Assembly (NCBI GenBank): GCA_963716115.1
Contig: CAVQSZ010000022.1
Location: 12,332-76,331, forward strand
Source: AP-15 sp963716115
GTDB lineage: Bacteria > Pseudomonadota > Alphaproteobacteria > ATCC43930 > CGMCC-115725
Length of the DNA stretch: 64,000 bases
Direction: 5' to 3'
Part shown: positions 50,654 to 61,800 of the stretch, one piece after another
Position numbering within the stretch: position 1 is the first letter of the stretch
How the letters are laid out: each line of letters begins with the position of its first letter
Notes under the pieces: generated by a model
Told to the model about the DNA's origin: nothing
The model's input: the letters and a program-made list of their open reading frames with translations, nothing else
Databases searched by the model: none
Position numbers and translations under genes: made by a program

Positions 50654-51970
50654 ATGCGACGACGGACATTGCTGCAAGCGGCCGGCGCAGGGCTCGTGGG
50701 CCTGGCGCTCCCCTGGGCGCGGCCGAGGGCGCAGGAGAAGCCGATCCGGATCGGCCTGCTGCACGATTTGTCGGGCCCGTTCGCCGGCGCCGGCTCGGTG
50801 CCGCTGTCGATCGGCGCGCAATTGGCGATCGAGCACGTCAACGGCAAGGGCGGGGTGCTCGGCAAATACAAGATCGAGGCGGTCACCGCCAACTCGCAGA
50901 GCAAGGTCGATGTCGCGATCAACGAGGCCGAGCGCCTGATCAACCAGGCGCAGGTCGACATCATCCTCGGCGTTTATTCGAGCGCGCACGCGGTGCCGCT
51001 CGCCGCCAAGGTCGACGAGCAGAAGAAGATCCTGTGGATCAACAGCGCGATCGCCACCGCCGTGCTCAAGGACCGCCATCTTCGCTATGTCTTCCGGCCG
51101 ACGACGCAGTCGGACGCCTATGGCGAGGCGGCGATCTCGTTCCTGGCCGAGAACAGCAAGGCAAAGCTCGGCATCGAGCCGAAAGACCTCAAGATCGCGC
51201 TGATCGACGAGGACGGCCCCTACGGCTCGGCGGTGCAGCAGGCCGACGAAGCGTTCTCGAAGAAGCAGCAGGTCGGCGCGATCGTGCTCAAGGAATCCTA
51301 CGCGGCGAGCGCGCCTGACCTCTCCTCGCTGGTGACCAAGCTCAAGCGCGCGCGGCCGAATGTGATCATCCACGCCGGCTACAACCCCGACATCACGCTG
51401 TTCCTGCGCCAGGCGCGCGAATCCGGGCTGCGGTTCATGACCCTGATCGGCAACGGCGCCGGCTACAGCCAGCTCGACAAATTGCGCGACACCTTCGGCA
51501 ACGACGTCGACGATTTCTGCAACATCGATCCGGCGCCCGCCCAGCTCCTCGATCCCAAAAAGCTCGCCCCCGGCGTCGGCGAGCTGATCCAGGTCATGGT
51601 CGAGGGCTACAAGGCCAAGACCCACGCGAACGTGACGCCGACCCACACCTCGATGGGGTTCAACAACACCTGGATCCTGCTCGACAAGGTGCTGCCGATC
51701 GCGCTCGGCAAATACGGCGGGGCCGATCCCGAGGCGGTGCGCAAGGCGGCGCTCGAGGTCGATGTGCCGCTCGGCGGCACCTTGCAGGGCTACGGCGTCA
51801 AGTTCGCCCCGCCCGAGGACGCGATGGCGGGGCAGAACCTGCGCGCGCTGCCGGTCGTCATGCAGAACCGCGGCAAGGACATCACCGTGGTCTGGCCGGG
51901 CCAGATCAGCACCGCGCAGGCGGTGATGCCGCTGCCGGCGTCGTCTCCCTATGCGATGCCGGCGGGCTAG
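50654..51970 (+). CDS. Branched-chain amino acid-type ABC transporter substrate-binding protein
   Basis: This 438-residue protein begins with a twin-arginine-like signal (MRRRTLLQAAGAGLVGLALP...PRAQ), then IRIGLLHDLSGPFAGAGSVPLSIGAQLAIEHVNGKGGVLG, which is the LivJ/LivK-type periplasmic binding fold. It is the first gene of a complete importer set: LivG-like (6 bp away), LivF-like, LivH-like, LivM-like. The C-terminal VMQNRGKDITVVWPGQISTA is typical of this family. The ligand could be an amino acid, urea, amide or aromatic acid. The downstream aminotransferase is compatible with an amino acid. Confidence 0.95.
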   Translation: MRRRTLLQAAGAGLVGLALPWARPRAQEKPIRIGLLHDLSGPFAGAGSVPLSIGAQLAIEHVNGKGGVLGKYKIEAVTANSQSKVDVAINEAERLINQAQVDIILGVYSSAHAVPLAAKVDEQKKILWINSAIATAVLKDRHLRYVFRPTTQSDAYGEAAISFLAENSKAKLGIEPKDLKIALIDEDGPYGSAVQQADEAFSKKQQVGAIVLKESYAASAPDLSSLVTKLKRARPNVIIHAGYNPDITLFLRQARESGLRFMTLIGNGAGYSQLDKLRDTFGNDVDDFCNIDPAPAQLLDPKKLAPGVGELIQVMVEGYKAKTHANVTPTHTSMGFNNTWILLDKVLPIALGKYGGADPEAVRKAALEVDVPLGGTLQGYGVKFAPPEDAMAGQNLRALPVVMQNRGKDITVVWPGQISTAQAVMPLPASSPYAMPAG

Positions 51971-51976
51971 GGCCTG

Positions 51977-52699
51977 GTGCTCGAGGTCGCCGGCCTGACC
52001 AAGCGGTTCGGCGGCTTTCTCGCCGTCAACGGGGTCGATTTCGCGGTCCGGGAAGGCGAGATCCTCGGGCTGATCGGCCCCAACGGCTCGGGCAAGACGA
52101 CGACCTTCAACCTGATCGCCGGGGCCTTCCCGCCGACCGCGGGGTCGATCCGCTTTGGCGGGCGCGAGATCGCCGGCCTGGCGGCGCATCGCGTCTGCCG
52201 CCTGGGCCTCGCCCGCACCTTCCAGATCCCGCGCCCGTTCCGCAAATTGTCGCTGCGCGACAATGTGGCGCTGTCGGCTTATTTCGCGCAGGCCGGGCAG
52301 ATCGGGCGGGCCGAGGCCGAGCGCCGCGCCGGCGACGCGCTCGAGCTCGTGGGGCTGCCGGGCGACGCGGCGGCGACGACGCTCGGGCTCGGCGCGGCGG
52401 CCTTGAAAAAGCTCGAGCTCGCGCGCGCCTTGGCGACGCGGCCGCGGCTGCTGCTGGCCGACGAGAGCCTCGGCGGGCTCGATGCCGGCGAGATGGAGCG
52501 CGCCGCCGAGCTCCTGGAGACGATCCGCCGCCGGCTCGGCGTCACGATCGTCTGGGTCGAGCACATCATGGGCGTGCTGATGCGGGTGGTCGACCGGGTC
52601 ATCGTCCTCGACTACGGCGAGAAGATCTTCGAGGGCCGGCCCGAGGCGGCGGTCCGCGACGAGCGCGTCACCGAGGTCTATCTTGGCCGCCGCCGCTGA
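51977..52699 (+). CDS. Branched-chain-type ABC transporter ATPase, LivG-like, with degenerate signature motif
   Basis: This 240-residue protein starts at GTG 51977. Walker A is GPNGSGKTT (34-42), then RTFQIPRPFRKLSLRDNVAL, typical of LivG. The signature region, normally LSxGQ-type, reads LGLGAAALKKLELARAL, and Walker B is LLLADESLGGLD with Ser where Pro is usual. The end, VWVEHIMGVLMRVVDRVIVLDYGEKIFEG, is normal. It probably pairs with the LivF-like protein, which has a complete signature, as an asymmetric ATPase (inference). Confidence 0.93.
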   Translation: MLEVAGLTKRFGGFLAVNGVDFAVREGEILGLIGPNGSGKTTTFNLIAGAFPPTAGSIRFGGREIAGLAAHRVCRLGLARTFQIPRPFRKLSLRDNVALSAYFAQAGQIGRAEAERRAGDALELVGLPGDAAATTLGLGAAALKKLELARALATRPRLLLADESLGGLDAGEMERAAELLETIRRRLGVTIVWVEHIMGVLMRVVDRVIVLDYGEKIFEGRPEAAVRDERVTEVYLGRRR

Positions 52700-52735
52700 C
52701 GCCGCGCCGCCGATGCTGCGGCGACCGGCCGGGCG

Positions 52736-53440
<705 letters not shown>

Positions 53441-53516
53441 GAGGCTGCACGGGGTGGGAGCCGACATCGAGGTCGTCCGCAGCTTGCTTGCAGCCTGCCG
53501 CCGGCGGTCATAGGCC

Positions 53517-54371
53517 ATGGACATTTATCTGCTCGAGGCGATCCTCAACGGCGTCCTGCTCGGCGGCGTGCTGGCGCTGCTCGCGCTCGGCCTCAACCTG
53601 ATCTTCGGCGTCGTCGATGTCGTGTGGATCTCGTACGCCGAGCTCGTCATGTGCGGCATGTACGCGATCTATTGGCTCCACGTATTTTTCGGCTGGCCGC
53701 TGCTGCTCGCCTGCGCCGCGGCGATCCTTCTCGTCGCGGCGCTCGGCGTGCTTGTCCACCTGCTGATCATCGAGCCGGTGCTGGGCTCGCCGCCGATCAA
53801 CCAATTGCTGGCGACCGGCGGCCTGCTGTTCTTTCTGCAGAGCCTGGCGACCTTGCTGTTCGGCACCGACTTCCGCAATCTCGGCCTGCGCCTGCCGCTG
53901 GTCCAATGGGGCGACATCTCATTCAGCTTCGCCCGCCTGCTGGCCTTTGTCGCGGCCCTGCTCGGGGCCGGCACGCTCTATCTGTTCCTGACCCGCAGCT
54001 TTCTCGGCACCGCGATCCGCGCGATCGCGCAGGACCGCGAGATCATGGGGCTGATGGGGGTCAGCCAGCGCTCGATCTATCTGATGACCTCGGCGATCGG
54101 CGGCGGGCTGGCGGGGCTCGCCGCGTGCCTCTTGGCGCTGCAATACGATGTCCATCCGTTCATCGGCAATTCCTTCGGCCCGATCACCTTCATGATCTGC
54201 GTCTTGGGCGGGCTCGGCAACATGATCGGCGGCTTCGTCGCCGCCTTTGTGATGAGCCAGATCATCTCGGTCGGCGGCTATTACTTCTCGGTCGAGTTCT
54301 CCTATGTGCTGGCGTTCGTGCTGTTCATCGTGATGATGTTCATTCGCCCGCAAGGGATGTTCGGCCGATGA
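53517..54371 (+). CDS. Branched-chain-type ABC transporter permease, LivH-like
   Basis: This 284-residue membrane protein has about eight helices. Its N-terminus MDIYLLEAILNGVLLGGVLALLALGLNLIFGV, the EAA-like loop FLGTAIRAIAQDREIMGLMGVS and the ending IVMMFIRPQGMFGR are characteristic of LivH permeases. Its stop overlaps the LivM-like ATG (ATGA, 54368-54371). It forms the channel with the LivM-like subunit. Confidence 0.95.
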   Translation: MDIYLLEAILNGVLLGGVLALLALGLNLIFGVVDVVWISYAELVMCGMYAIYWLHVFFGWPLLLACAAAILLVAALGVLVHLLIIEPVLGSPPINQLLATGGLLFFLQSLATLLFGTDFRNLGLRLPLVQWGDISFSFARLLAFVAALLGAGTLYLFLTRSFLGTAIRAIAQDREIMGLMGVSQRSIYLMTSAIGGGLAGLAACLLALQYDVHPFIGNSFGPITFMICVLGGLGNMIGGFVAAFVMSQIISVGGYYFSVEFSYVLAFVLFIVMMFIRPQGMFGR

Positions 54372-55363
54372 GGCCGCGGCGGCTGGCCGCGGCGGCGGCG
54401 CTGGCGCTGCTCGCGCTGTTTCCGTTCGCCGCTTCGGAATATGTGCTGCACATCGCCATCCAGATCCTGCTCTGGGGCTTCATCTACACGGCGTGGTCGA
54501 TCATGGGCCGGTTCGGCCTGACCTCGTTCGGCCACGGCGCCTTTCTCGGCCTCGGCGCCTACATCCCGGCGCTGTTGTGGAATTTCGCCGGCGTCTCGCC
54601 CTGGCTCGGCATCCCGGCGGGCATGGCCGCGGCGGCGCTCTTGGCGGTGGTGATCGGCTACCCCTCGTTCCGGCTGCAGGTGGTCGGGCATTATTTCGCC
54701 CTCGTCACCCTGGCGTTGAGCCAGGTCGTGCTCTTGACCCTGGTCGCCGCGCGCGATGTCACCGGCGGCTCGCTCGGCATGACCCTGAAGACGGTCGGCC
54801 ATTCCTGGGCGGCGCTGCAGTTTTCGCAGAAGGGCTATTTCTACGCGATCGCGCTCGTCGTCTGGCTCGCCGGGCTGGCGGCGTGGCGCTGGATCGACGC
54901 CGCCATCGCCCGCGTCGCGCTCGAGGCGATCTCGGAGGACGAGGTCGCGGCCGCCTCGGCCGGGATCGACGTGATGCGCGAAAAGCTGCGCGTGACGGTG
55001 ATCAGCGCCGCGCTGACGGCGTTGGGCGGGGCGCTGCTGACCCAATACATCCAGTACGTGAACCCGGAGACGGTGGCCGGCGTCGCGGTCTCCTTGCAGA
55101 TCGTCTTCGCCGCGATCGCCGGCGGCATGCACGTGCTCCTGGGTCCGACCGTCGGCGCCCTCTTTACGATCGTGCTGAACGAGACCTTGCGGATCGCCTT
55201 CGGGACCCACTTCATCGGCGCCGCCAACACGATCTACGGCGTCCTGTTGATCCTCTTCATCATCTTCATGCCGCGCGGCATCGTCGGCCTGGTGGAGGAA
55301 GCGCTCGCCCGCGCCTTCCGCCGCCCGAACGGCGCTGTCGGCGCGCCGGCGGCCGGCGATTAG
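54368..55363 (+). CDS. Branched-chain-type ABC transporter permease, LivM-like
   Basis: This 331-residue protein starts at ATG 54368, overlapping the LivH-like stop. It has eight to ten helices, with AWSIMGRFGLTSFGHGAFLGLGAYIPAL, a hallmark LivM segment, EDEVAAASAGIDVMREKLRV as the coupling loop, and the terminal IIFMPRGIVGLVE. It completes the importer operon. An aminotransferase follows after 56 bp. Confidence 0.95.
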   Translation: MRPRRLAAAAALALLALFPFAASEYVLHIAIQILLWGFIYTAWSIMGRFGLTSFGHGAFLGLGAYIPALLWNFAGVSPWLGIPAGMAAAALLAVVIGYPSFRLQVVGHYFALVTLALSQVVLLTLVAARDVTGGSLGMTLKTVGHSWAALQFSQKGYFYAIALVVWLAGLAAWRWIDAAIARVALEAISEDEVAAASAGIDVMREKLRVTVISAALTALGGALLTQYIQYVNPETVAGVAVSLQIVFAAIAGGMHVLLGPTVGALFTIVLNETLRIAFGTHFIGAANTIYGVLLILFIIFMPRGIVGLVEEALARAFRRPNGAVGAPAAGD

Positions 55364-55419
55364 CGGTTCCGGCCCCGCCGATGGTAACCTCAGCCGATCA
55401 ATCGCAAGGGATTGTACCG

Positions 55420-56610
55420 ATGGTGCAGATGGCCGGACGCATGGGTGTGCTTGGGACCGAGACCGCGTTCGAGGTGCTGGCGCGGGCCAATGCGCTGGCC
55501 GCGCAAGGCCGCTCGATCATCAACCTCGGCATCGGCCAGCCCGATTTCCCGACCCCCGGGCACATCGTCGAGGCCGGGCGCAAGGCGCTCGCCGACGGGC
55601 ATCACGGCTACACCCCGGCGAACGGCATCCCGGCGTTGCGCGCCGCGGTGGCGGCCGACCTCCACCGTCGGCACAAGGTCGAGGTGTCGCCCGACCTTGT
55701 CCTCGTCGTCCCCGGCGGCAAGGTCACGATGTTCTTCGCGATCATGATGTTCGGCGAGCCGGGGACCGAGATCATGCACCCGAACCCGGGCTTTCCGATC
55801 TACGAGAGCGTGATCCGCTTCTCCGGGGCCGAGCCGGTGCCGATGCCGCTGCACGAAAGCGCCGGCTTTTCGTTCAGCGCCGAGGAGGTGCTGGCCCATA
55901 TCACCCCGCGCACGCGCCTCTTGATCATCAACAGCCCGGCCAACCCGACGGGCGGGGTCGCGCCGCGCGCCGAGCTCGACCGCCTCGTCGCCGGGCTCGA
56001 GCGCCATCCGCAGGTCGCGGTGATGAGCGACGAAATCTATGGCGAGATCCTCTATGACGGGGCCGAGCATGTCAGCCTGTTATCCTACCCCGCGATCCGC
56101 GACCGGGTGATCCTGCTCGACGGCTGGAGCAAGACCTATGCGATGACCGGCTGGCGGCTCGGCTACGGGGTGTGGCCGCCGGCGCTGTTCGCGGCGGCCG
56201 AGCGGCTGGCGATCAACTGCCATTCCTGCGTCAACGCCGCCGCCCAATTCGCCGGCATCGCGGCGCTCGAAGGGCCGCGCGAGCCGGTCCACCGGATGGT
56301 CGCGGCCTTCGCCGAGCGCCGCCGGCTGATCGTCGCGGCGCTGAACGGCCTGCCGGGCGTCAGCTGCACGCAGCCGGGGGGCGCGTTCTACACCTTCCCC
56401 AATGTCACCGGGACCGGCTTCGACGCCCGCACCCTGCAAGGCAAGCTCCTCGATGACGCGGGGGTGGCGACCATCGCCGGCACCAGCTTCGGCGAATACG
56501 GCGAAGGCTATCTGCGGTTTTCCTACGCCAACAGCAGCGAGGCGATCGCCGAGGCGGTCGAGCGGATCCGCAAATTCCTCGGCAACCTGCCGGACCGAAA
56601 GGCGTCCTGA
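55420..56610 (+). CDS. Class I/II PLP-dependent aminotransferase (aspartate aminotransferase family)
   Basis: The start is placed at ATG 55420 (MVQMAGRMGVLGTETAFEVL) with AAGGGA about 10 bases upstream; ATG 55381 in frame is possible. The protein is 396 residues, with INLGIGQPDFPTP near residue 33, INSPANPTGGVAPRAEL, SDEIYGEILYDG, and the PLP Lys238 in GWSKTYAMTGWRLGYG. The C-terminal Arg for the substrate carboxylate is in EGYLRFSYANSSE. It transfers an amino group between an amino acid and a keto acid. Being just after the Liv-like importer, it may act on the imported substrate (inference). Confidence 0.94.
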   Translation: MVQMAGRMGVLGTETAFEVLARANALAAQGRSIINLGIGQPDFPTPGHIVEAGRKALADGHHGYTPANGIPALRAAVAADLHRRHKVEVSPDLVLVVPGGKVTMFFAIMMFGEPGTEIMHPNPGFPIYESVIRFSGAEPVPMPLHESAGFSFSAEEVLAHITPRTRLLIINSPANPTGGVAPRAELDRLVAGLERHPQVAVMSDEIYGEILYDGAEHVSLLSYPAIRDRVILLDGWSKTYAMTGWRLGYGVWPPALFAAAERLAINCHSCVNAAAQFAGIAALEGPREPVHRMVAAFAERRRLIVAALNGLPGVSCTQPGGAFYTFPNVTGTGFDARTLQGKLLDDAGVATIAGTSFGEYGEGYLRFSYANSSEAIAEAVERIRKFLGNLPDRKAS

Positions 56611-56670
56611 GCCATCGCCGAGGCGGCCGGCATGGGTTATGCTGGGCCCGGTCGATAGGGATGTGATCCG

Positions 56671-57009
56671 ATGAGGAAGATCGAAGCGATCATCAAGCCG
56701 TTCAAGCTCGACGAGGTGAAAGAGGCGCTGCACGAGGTCGGGATCAGGGGCATCACCGTCACCGAGGCCAAGGGCTTCGGCCGGCAGAAGGGCCACACCG
56801 AGCTCTATCGCGGCGCCGAATACGTGGTCGACTTCCTGCCCAAGGTGAAGATCGAGGTGGTCATGGAGGACGATCTCGTCGAGCGCGCGGTCGAGGCGAT
56901 CCAGCAGGCCGCCCATACCGGCCGGATCGGCGACGGCAAGATCTTCGTCACCTCGATCGACGAGGCGATCCGCATCCGCACCGGCGAGCGCGGCGGCGAC
57001 GCGCTGTAG
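56671..57009 (+). CDS. glnB: Nitrogen regulatory protein P-II
   Basis: This 112-residue protein is a full P-II. The N-terminus is MRKIEAIIKPFKLDEVKEAL; the T-loop KGHTELYRGAEYVVDFLPK carries the uridylylated Tyr51. VERAVEAIQQAAHTGRIGDGKIFV is the B-loop and PROSITE C-terminal signature. It senses 2-oxoglutarate, ATP and ADP, and regulates glutamine synthetase, NtrB or AmtB. Neither glnA nor amtB is adjacent, so GlnB versus GlnK cannot be settled. It follows the aminotransferase by 60 bp. Confidence 0.95.
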   Translation: MRKIEAIIKPFKLDEVKEALHEVGIRGITVTEAKGFGRQKGHTELYRGAEYVVDFLPKVKIEVVMEDDLVERAVEAIQQAAHTGRIGDGKIFVTSIDEAIRIRTGERGGDAL

Positions 57010-57150
57010 TGGCGGGGTCGCTCATCGCATCGGTTTTGACGCCGGCGCCGCTGCTGCGGCGCTTGCGCGCGGCGCGCCGGCGGGCCCGGCAGCCCGCTGC
57101 GGCATGACCGGGCGCGGCGCCGGGCGGCGATCGTTGCAAAGGCGCCGGGG

Positions 57151-58683
57151 GTGAGGGGAGAAGCTGCCCCGCCGGTTCCCAACCGGGCCATGACCACCGC
57201 GACGATCATCTGCGCCTGCGTCATGCAGGGCGTCGACACGACGATCGCCAATGTGGCGCTGCCGCACATCCAGGGCAGCATGTCGGCCTCGCAGGACCAG
57301 ATCTCGTGGGTCCTGACCTCCTACATCGTCGCCTCGGCGATCATGATGCCGCTGACCGGCTGGCTCGCCGGCCGCTTTGGCGTCAAATACATCTTTCTCG
57401 CTTCGGTGATCGGCTTCACCATCGCCTCGGCCTTGTGCGGGGCCGCCACGTCGCTGACCCAGCTTGTGCTCTTCCGCGTCCTCCAAGGCGTGTTCGGGGC
57501 CGGGCTGGTGCCGCTCGGGCAGGCGACCCTCTTTACGATCTACCCGCGCGAAAAGCACGGCCACGCGATGGCGATCTTCAGCACCGGGGCGATGATGGGG
57601 CCGATCATCGGCCCGACCATGGGCGGCTGGCTGACCGAGAACCTCGATTGGCGCTGGTGCTTCTACATCAACCTGCCGGTCGGCGCCCTGTGCGCGCTCG
57701 GCATCTTCGTCTTCATCCGCCAGTCGCGTGCGATGCGGCGCGACCAGTTCGACCTGTTCGGCTTTGCGATGCTCAGCGTGGCGGTCGGCTCGCTGCAATT
57801 GATGCTCGACCGCGGCCAGCTCCAGGACTGGTTCCGCTCGACCGAAATCTGGATCGAGGCCACGGTCGCGGGGCTGTGCTTCTACCTGTTGATCGTCCAC
57901 ACGATGACCGCCGGCGAGCGCTCGTTCCTCAATCGCGAATTGTTGAAGAGCCCGAATTTCGTCGCCGGCAGCCTGCTGATGTTCGGCGTCGGCATGATCC
58001 TGAGCGGCACCCTGGCGCTGATGCCGTCGATGATGCAGGTGCTGCTGGGCTACCCGGTGTTCGACGCCGGCTGGATGATGGCGCCGCGCGGGTTCGGCAC
58101 GATGCTGGCGATGTTCATCGTCGCCCGGCTGATCGACAAGGTCGACAACCGCCTCTTCATCCTGGTCGGGTTTCTGATGACCGCGGCCTCGCTGTGGCAG
58201 ATGACCGGGTTTTCGCTGTACATGGATTCGGGGCCGATCCTGTTCGCCGGCTTCGCCCAGGGCTTCGGGCTCGGCTGCACCTTTGTGCCGCTCAACCTGT
58301 TGGCGCTCTCCGGCCTGCCGCACCACATCCTGACCCAAGGGACCGCGATCCGCGCCCTGATGCGCATGCTCGGCGGCAGCATCGGCATCGCCATCCTCGA
58401 AACCCAGCTGACCCAGAACACCCAGATCGTCCACTCGCACCTCGTCGAGCACCTGCGCCCCGACAACCCGCTGGCCCGGTTCCCCCACCTCGCCGCGCCC
58501 TACAGCCTGACCGACCCCTCCGGCATCGCCGCCCTCAACCACGAGGTCACCCGCCAGGCCGCGATGATCGCCTACAACAACGATTTCATGCTGATGCTGA
58601 TGGTGATCCTCGCCTCCCTGCCGCTGCTGCTGCTGGTCCGCGTGCCGCGCCGGGAGCCGATGCCCGCCGCGGCGGACGATTAA
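57151..58683 (+). CDS. DHA2-family MFS efflux transporter (EmrB/QacA type)
   Basis: This 510-residue protein starts at GTG 57151 (MRGEAAPPVPNRAM); ATG 57190 is possible. Fourteen helices are expected. The diagnostic motif is MQGVDTTIANVALPHIQGSMSASQDQISWVLTSYIVASAIMMPLTGWLAGRFG, with motif A-like GRFGVKYIF. RVLQGVFGAGLVPLGQATLF (motif C-like) and AMAIFSTGAMMGPIIGPTMGGWL follow. EmrB-type pumps export hydrophobic compounds with a periplasmic adaptor, but no EmrA gene is next to it. The organism-typical high GC ends here; the next gene is lower in GC. Confidence 0.94.
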   Translation: MRGEAAPPVPNRAMTTATIICACVMQGVDTTIANVALPHIQGSMSASQDQISWVLTSYIVASAIMMPLTGWLAGRFGVKYIFLASVIGFTIASALCGAATSLTQLVLFRVLQGVFGAGLVPLGQATLFTIYPREKHGHAMAIFSTGAMMGPIIGPTMGGWLTENLDWRWCFYINLPVGALCALGIFVFIRQSRAMRRDQFDLFGFAMLSVAVGSLQLMLDRGQLQDWFRSTEIWIEATVAGLCFYLLIVHTMTAGERSFLNRELLKSPNFVAGSLLMFGVGMILSGTLALMPSMMQVLLGYPVFDAGWMMAPRGFGTMLAMFIVARLIDKVDNRLFILVGFLMTAASLWQMTGFSLYMDSGPILFAGFAQGFGLGCTFVPLNLLALSGLPHHILTQGTAIRALMRMLGGSIGIAILETQLTQNTQIVHSHLVEHLRPDNPLARFPHLAAPYSLTDPSGIAALNHEVTRQAAMIAYNNDFMLMLMVILASLPLLLLVRVPRREPMPAAADD

Positions 58684-58896
58684 TTGACGCCTGCGCTCTT
58701 ATGCCTGATTTCTGCAAAGAAGCGATACGGCAGACAATCGTAGACTGTCGCTGGTCGGCGACACCGCAAACCAGGATTGCATCCCCTTTAGATCCGGCCT
58801 AACCCGTTTTCGTTGTGGTTAGCAAATTTGTAGCAACTGATATAACTCTATAAACGGAACGATTGATTAGAACGGGATTGCACGTGGGGAATGCAG
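58684..58896 (+). promoter_or_regulatory. AT-rich leader and probable promoter of the helicase-nuclease gene
   Basis: This 213-bp gap is far AT-richer than the flanking DNA upstream. TTTGTAGCAACTGATATAAC and CTCTATAAACGG (about 58827-58857) hold plausible -10 boxes (TATAAC, TATAAA). GGGGA at 58886-58890 lies 6 bases before ATG 58897. The compositional break marks the boundary of an acquired segment (inference). Confidence 0.4.
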
Positions 58897-61800
58897 ATGC
58901 ACGGGCTCGGGACGACGAAAAGCCGGCTTCGGAATCTCTTAAAGTACACAGACGAACTCCTCTCGTTCAACGACAAGGTTGCGTTCGACCTTGCCCGTGA
59001 GCCGTATCCGCACTTTCACGAGTTCCAGGTCGCATCCCTGGAAGGTGTTGAGACCGCACTAGAAGATGAAACTTGGCTCCGAATTCACCGCCTGCGTGAG
59101 ACGCGCGCGCCGGACTGCGACCCGGTTTTCGATGGTTGGGTCGACTTTGGACCTCATCCAGCGGCCGACCAGCCGCCGCAGCTTGCAGCAGAGCGCGTTA
59201 TCCGTCTCCCGATAGAGGAAGTGTCTGATCTTGTGGAAGCCGGTCTGCTTCCAGATGCCGGAGATGTCATGCGTCCGGTCGGGACCGACGAGTTCATTCC
59301 CAGACCAAATGGATGTAATCCTCCGTCTCGGCAATCTTCCGGAGTTTCAGCAGATTTGGCAGAGTTATATAGAAGATCAATGGAACCCGTGGTCTGCGGT
59401 CGAAAAGCCACGGAGGCGCTCTATCGAATTTTACAATAAGATTTACCAAATCTACCAGCGTTTGATCGCCCTCGGCGACGATACTCCAATCGAACTGGTT
59501 TTCGGTGTCGGCATCGCTCGCTGGATAATTCAGGGCACGCGGATCAATGTCCCGGTCATCGAACAACTGATCGAGATCGAGCTTCAGGAGGACGGGTCGC
59601 TCGATATCCGCCCACGCCAGACCGCGCCGCAGTTGGCGCTCAAGGCGTTCCATGTCCTCGAAGTCGAGGGGAGCAAGGCAGTACAGCAGGAGATCGGTCA
59701 ACAGCTAGAACGCACTGTCGAAGACCCCAATATTGGATTTTCTCCCTTCGACGGGCGCACCTTTGAGAAAATCCTCCGGGCGTGTGCTGCACGGTTGTCC
59801 TCTGCGGGCATTTATCACCCAGACACCCTGAGTGATCCGCTCGATCGTGGTCTACCTGATGCCGACGCCTTTCTGCACCTGACGGACACCTGGGTTCTCT
59901 ACGTCCGACAGCGCAGTGGCGACTTTAGGCGGGAGGACATCGCGCGATTGATCAACCGGGTCGACGAAGTCGAAAGCCAGGAGGAGCTTCCGGGCCCAGC
60001 GGTTTCTTTTGTGGTCGAGCCCTCGGACGAAGTCCTGTATTCGGCCGATTACGACGAACTCGATCTCTCTAGCCGCGATTTGACCCTTCCAGAGCAGGAA
60101 GCGGGCGCGAGACCGACCGGCTCAACCGACGGAGCCGGCAGCCAAGGCAATCAACCGACTGCCGATAAAGGAGCCGACACGTTCTTCTTTCCCCTCCCGT
60201 TCAATGATGATCAGATTGAAATCATCCGCCGTCTGGAAGCTAAGGACGGGCCAGGCGTGGTCGTTCAAGGTCCGCCAGGAACCGGAAAAACCCATACGAT
60301 CGCCAATATCATCTGCCACTTTCTTGCGACGCGCCGTCGAGTTCTAGTTACTGCAAAGACGCCGGAAGCTCTACGAGCCCTACAAGAAAAGATCCCAGAA
60401 GGCATTCGCGATCTAGCGATCTCGGTCATCCATAATGACCGAGAAGGCGCGCGGCAGCTACAACATGCAGTTCAGGTCCTTGCAGACGAAGCCAAGTCGA
60501 TTGACGCACGACTGGTAACCGACCAGATACGGGAGCGGCATGCTCGACTTGCTGAGCTTCGGCGGCAAGTCGAGGGTATTGACGGTGAGCTTCATCGCAT
60601 CGCTGAACGGATCCTCGCGCGTCTGCCACATGGCGCTACGGACATCAGTCCGATGGATTTGGCCCGAGCCGTGGCGGAACAGCGGGCTCAACACTGCTGG
60701 TTTTCCGACAAGCTGACTCTCGATCAACCGTACGCACCCAAGTTTACCGATGCTCAGATCGACGAGGCTCGGGGCCTCCGCCGGCTGTTATCAAGCGACC
60801 TCCGTTACAGCATCGGGACGCTACCCAGCCCTGACGCCCTGCCCGCTCTGGCTCGGGTGATAGCCGCTCACGGCGAACTTGGCCGTGTTCAGGAGATAGA
60901 GGCGGCATCCCGATCAGGCAAAATTCCGTACATGAAGCCCGATCCCGACACCGCACGGCGTTTACGCGATTGGGCCGTCGGCTTCGATACCTTCATGAGA
61001 GAGGTCAGAAAGGAGCCCTGGCTTCTCGATATCTACCACGCCCTACTTGGGTGGAAGCCACTCGAACCTGCACCGCTGACGGCACTCAACCAGGCGCTCT
61101 TGGCCTGGATTGAAATTCACCGACAGGGGCAGGAATACGAGCTATTGGTGCTTCAATGCGATCACAGCGGAGACCTCGCACTCGACAAGGCCATTAGCGA
61201 CCTCGCGGCCGGCCGAAAGCCCTTCGGCGTGTTCTCCATGTTCCGGGGAGGGCTCAAGGCAAAGATCGACAATATCCGTGTTGAAGGGAGATCGCCGTCG
61301 ACACCGGCCGAATGGGTTGTCGTCCGCTCGTACCGGGAGTGGCAGCAGGAAGGGCATCGGTTTGTCGGCAGGTGGACCGGGATAGCCCGTGCAATCGGAG
61401 CCCCCGATTTGCCAACCGAGTGGCAGGAGGCTCGCGCCGAGCTTCTCCGCTTGGGTCGCCTCATCGAACGGCTGCACGGCTTCCACCGCGATGTCGATGT
61501 CTATCGGCGGGCAATCAAAGATTTGTTCCCGTACGGAGTTGATCCCGAGAGGCTTCTCGTCAATGGAGAATGCCAACACCTCATCGATGCACTGAATGCT
61601 AATCTCGAAAAAGCTGATCTGAGGGTTGCAACAGAGTTACGCCAGAGGCTTCTCGAAATAACCGAACGGGCTGATCTGCCGTTCTATACGGCTCTTGCCG
61701 ACTTCTGCGAGAAATCTTGGAAACCCGGAGGCGTCTCAGGGCTCAATCGTCGAGGCGTATCAGGAAATCGTTGCCGAGGCGCAACGCCTCGACGACCGGA

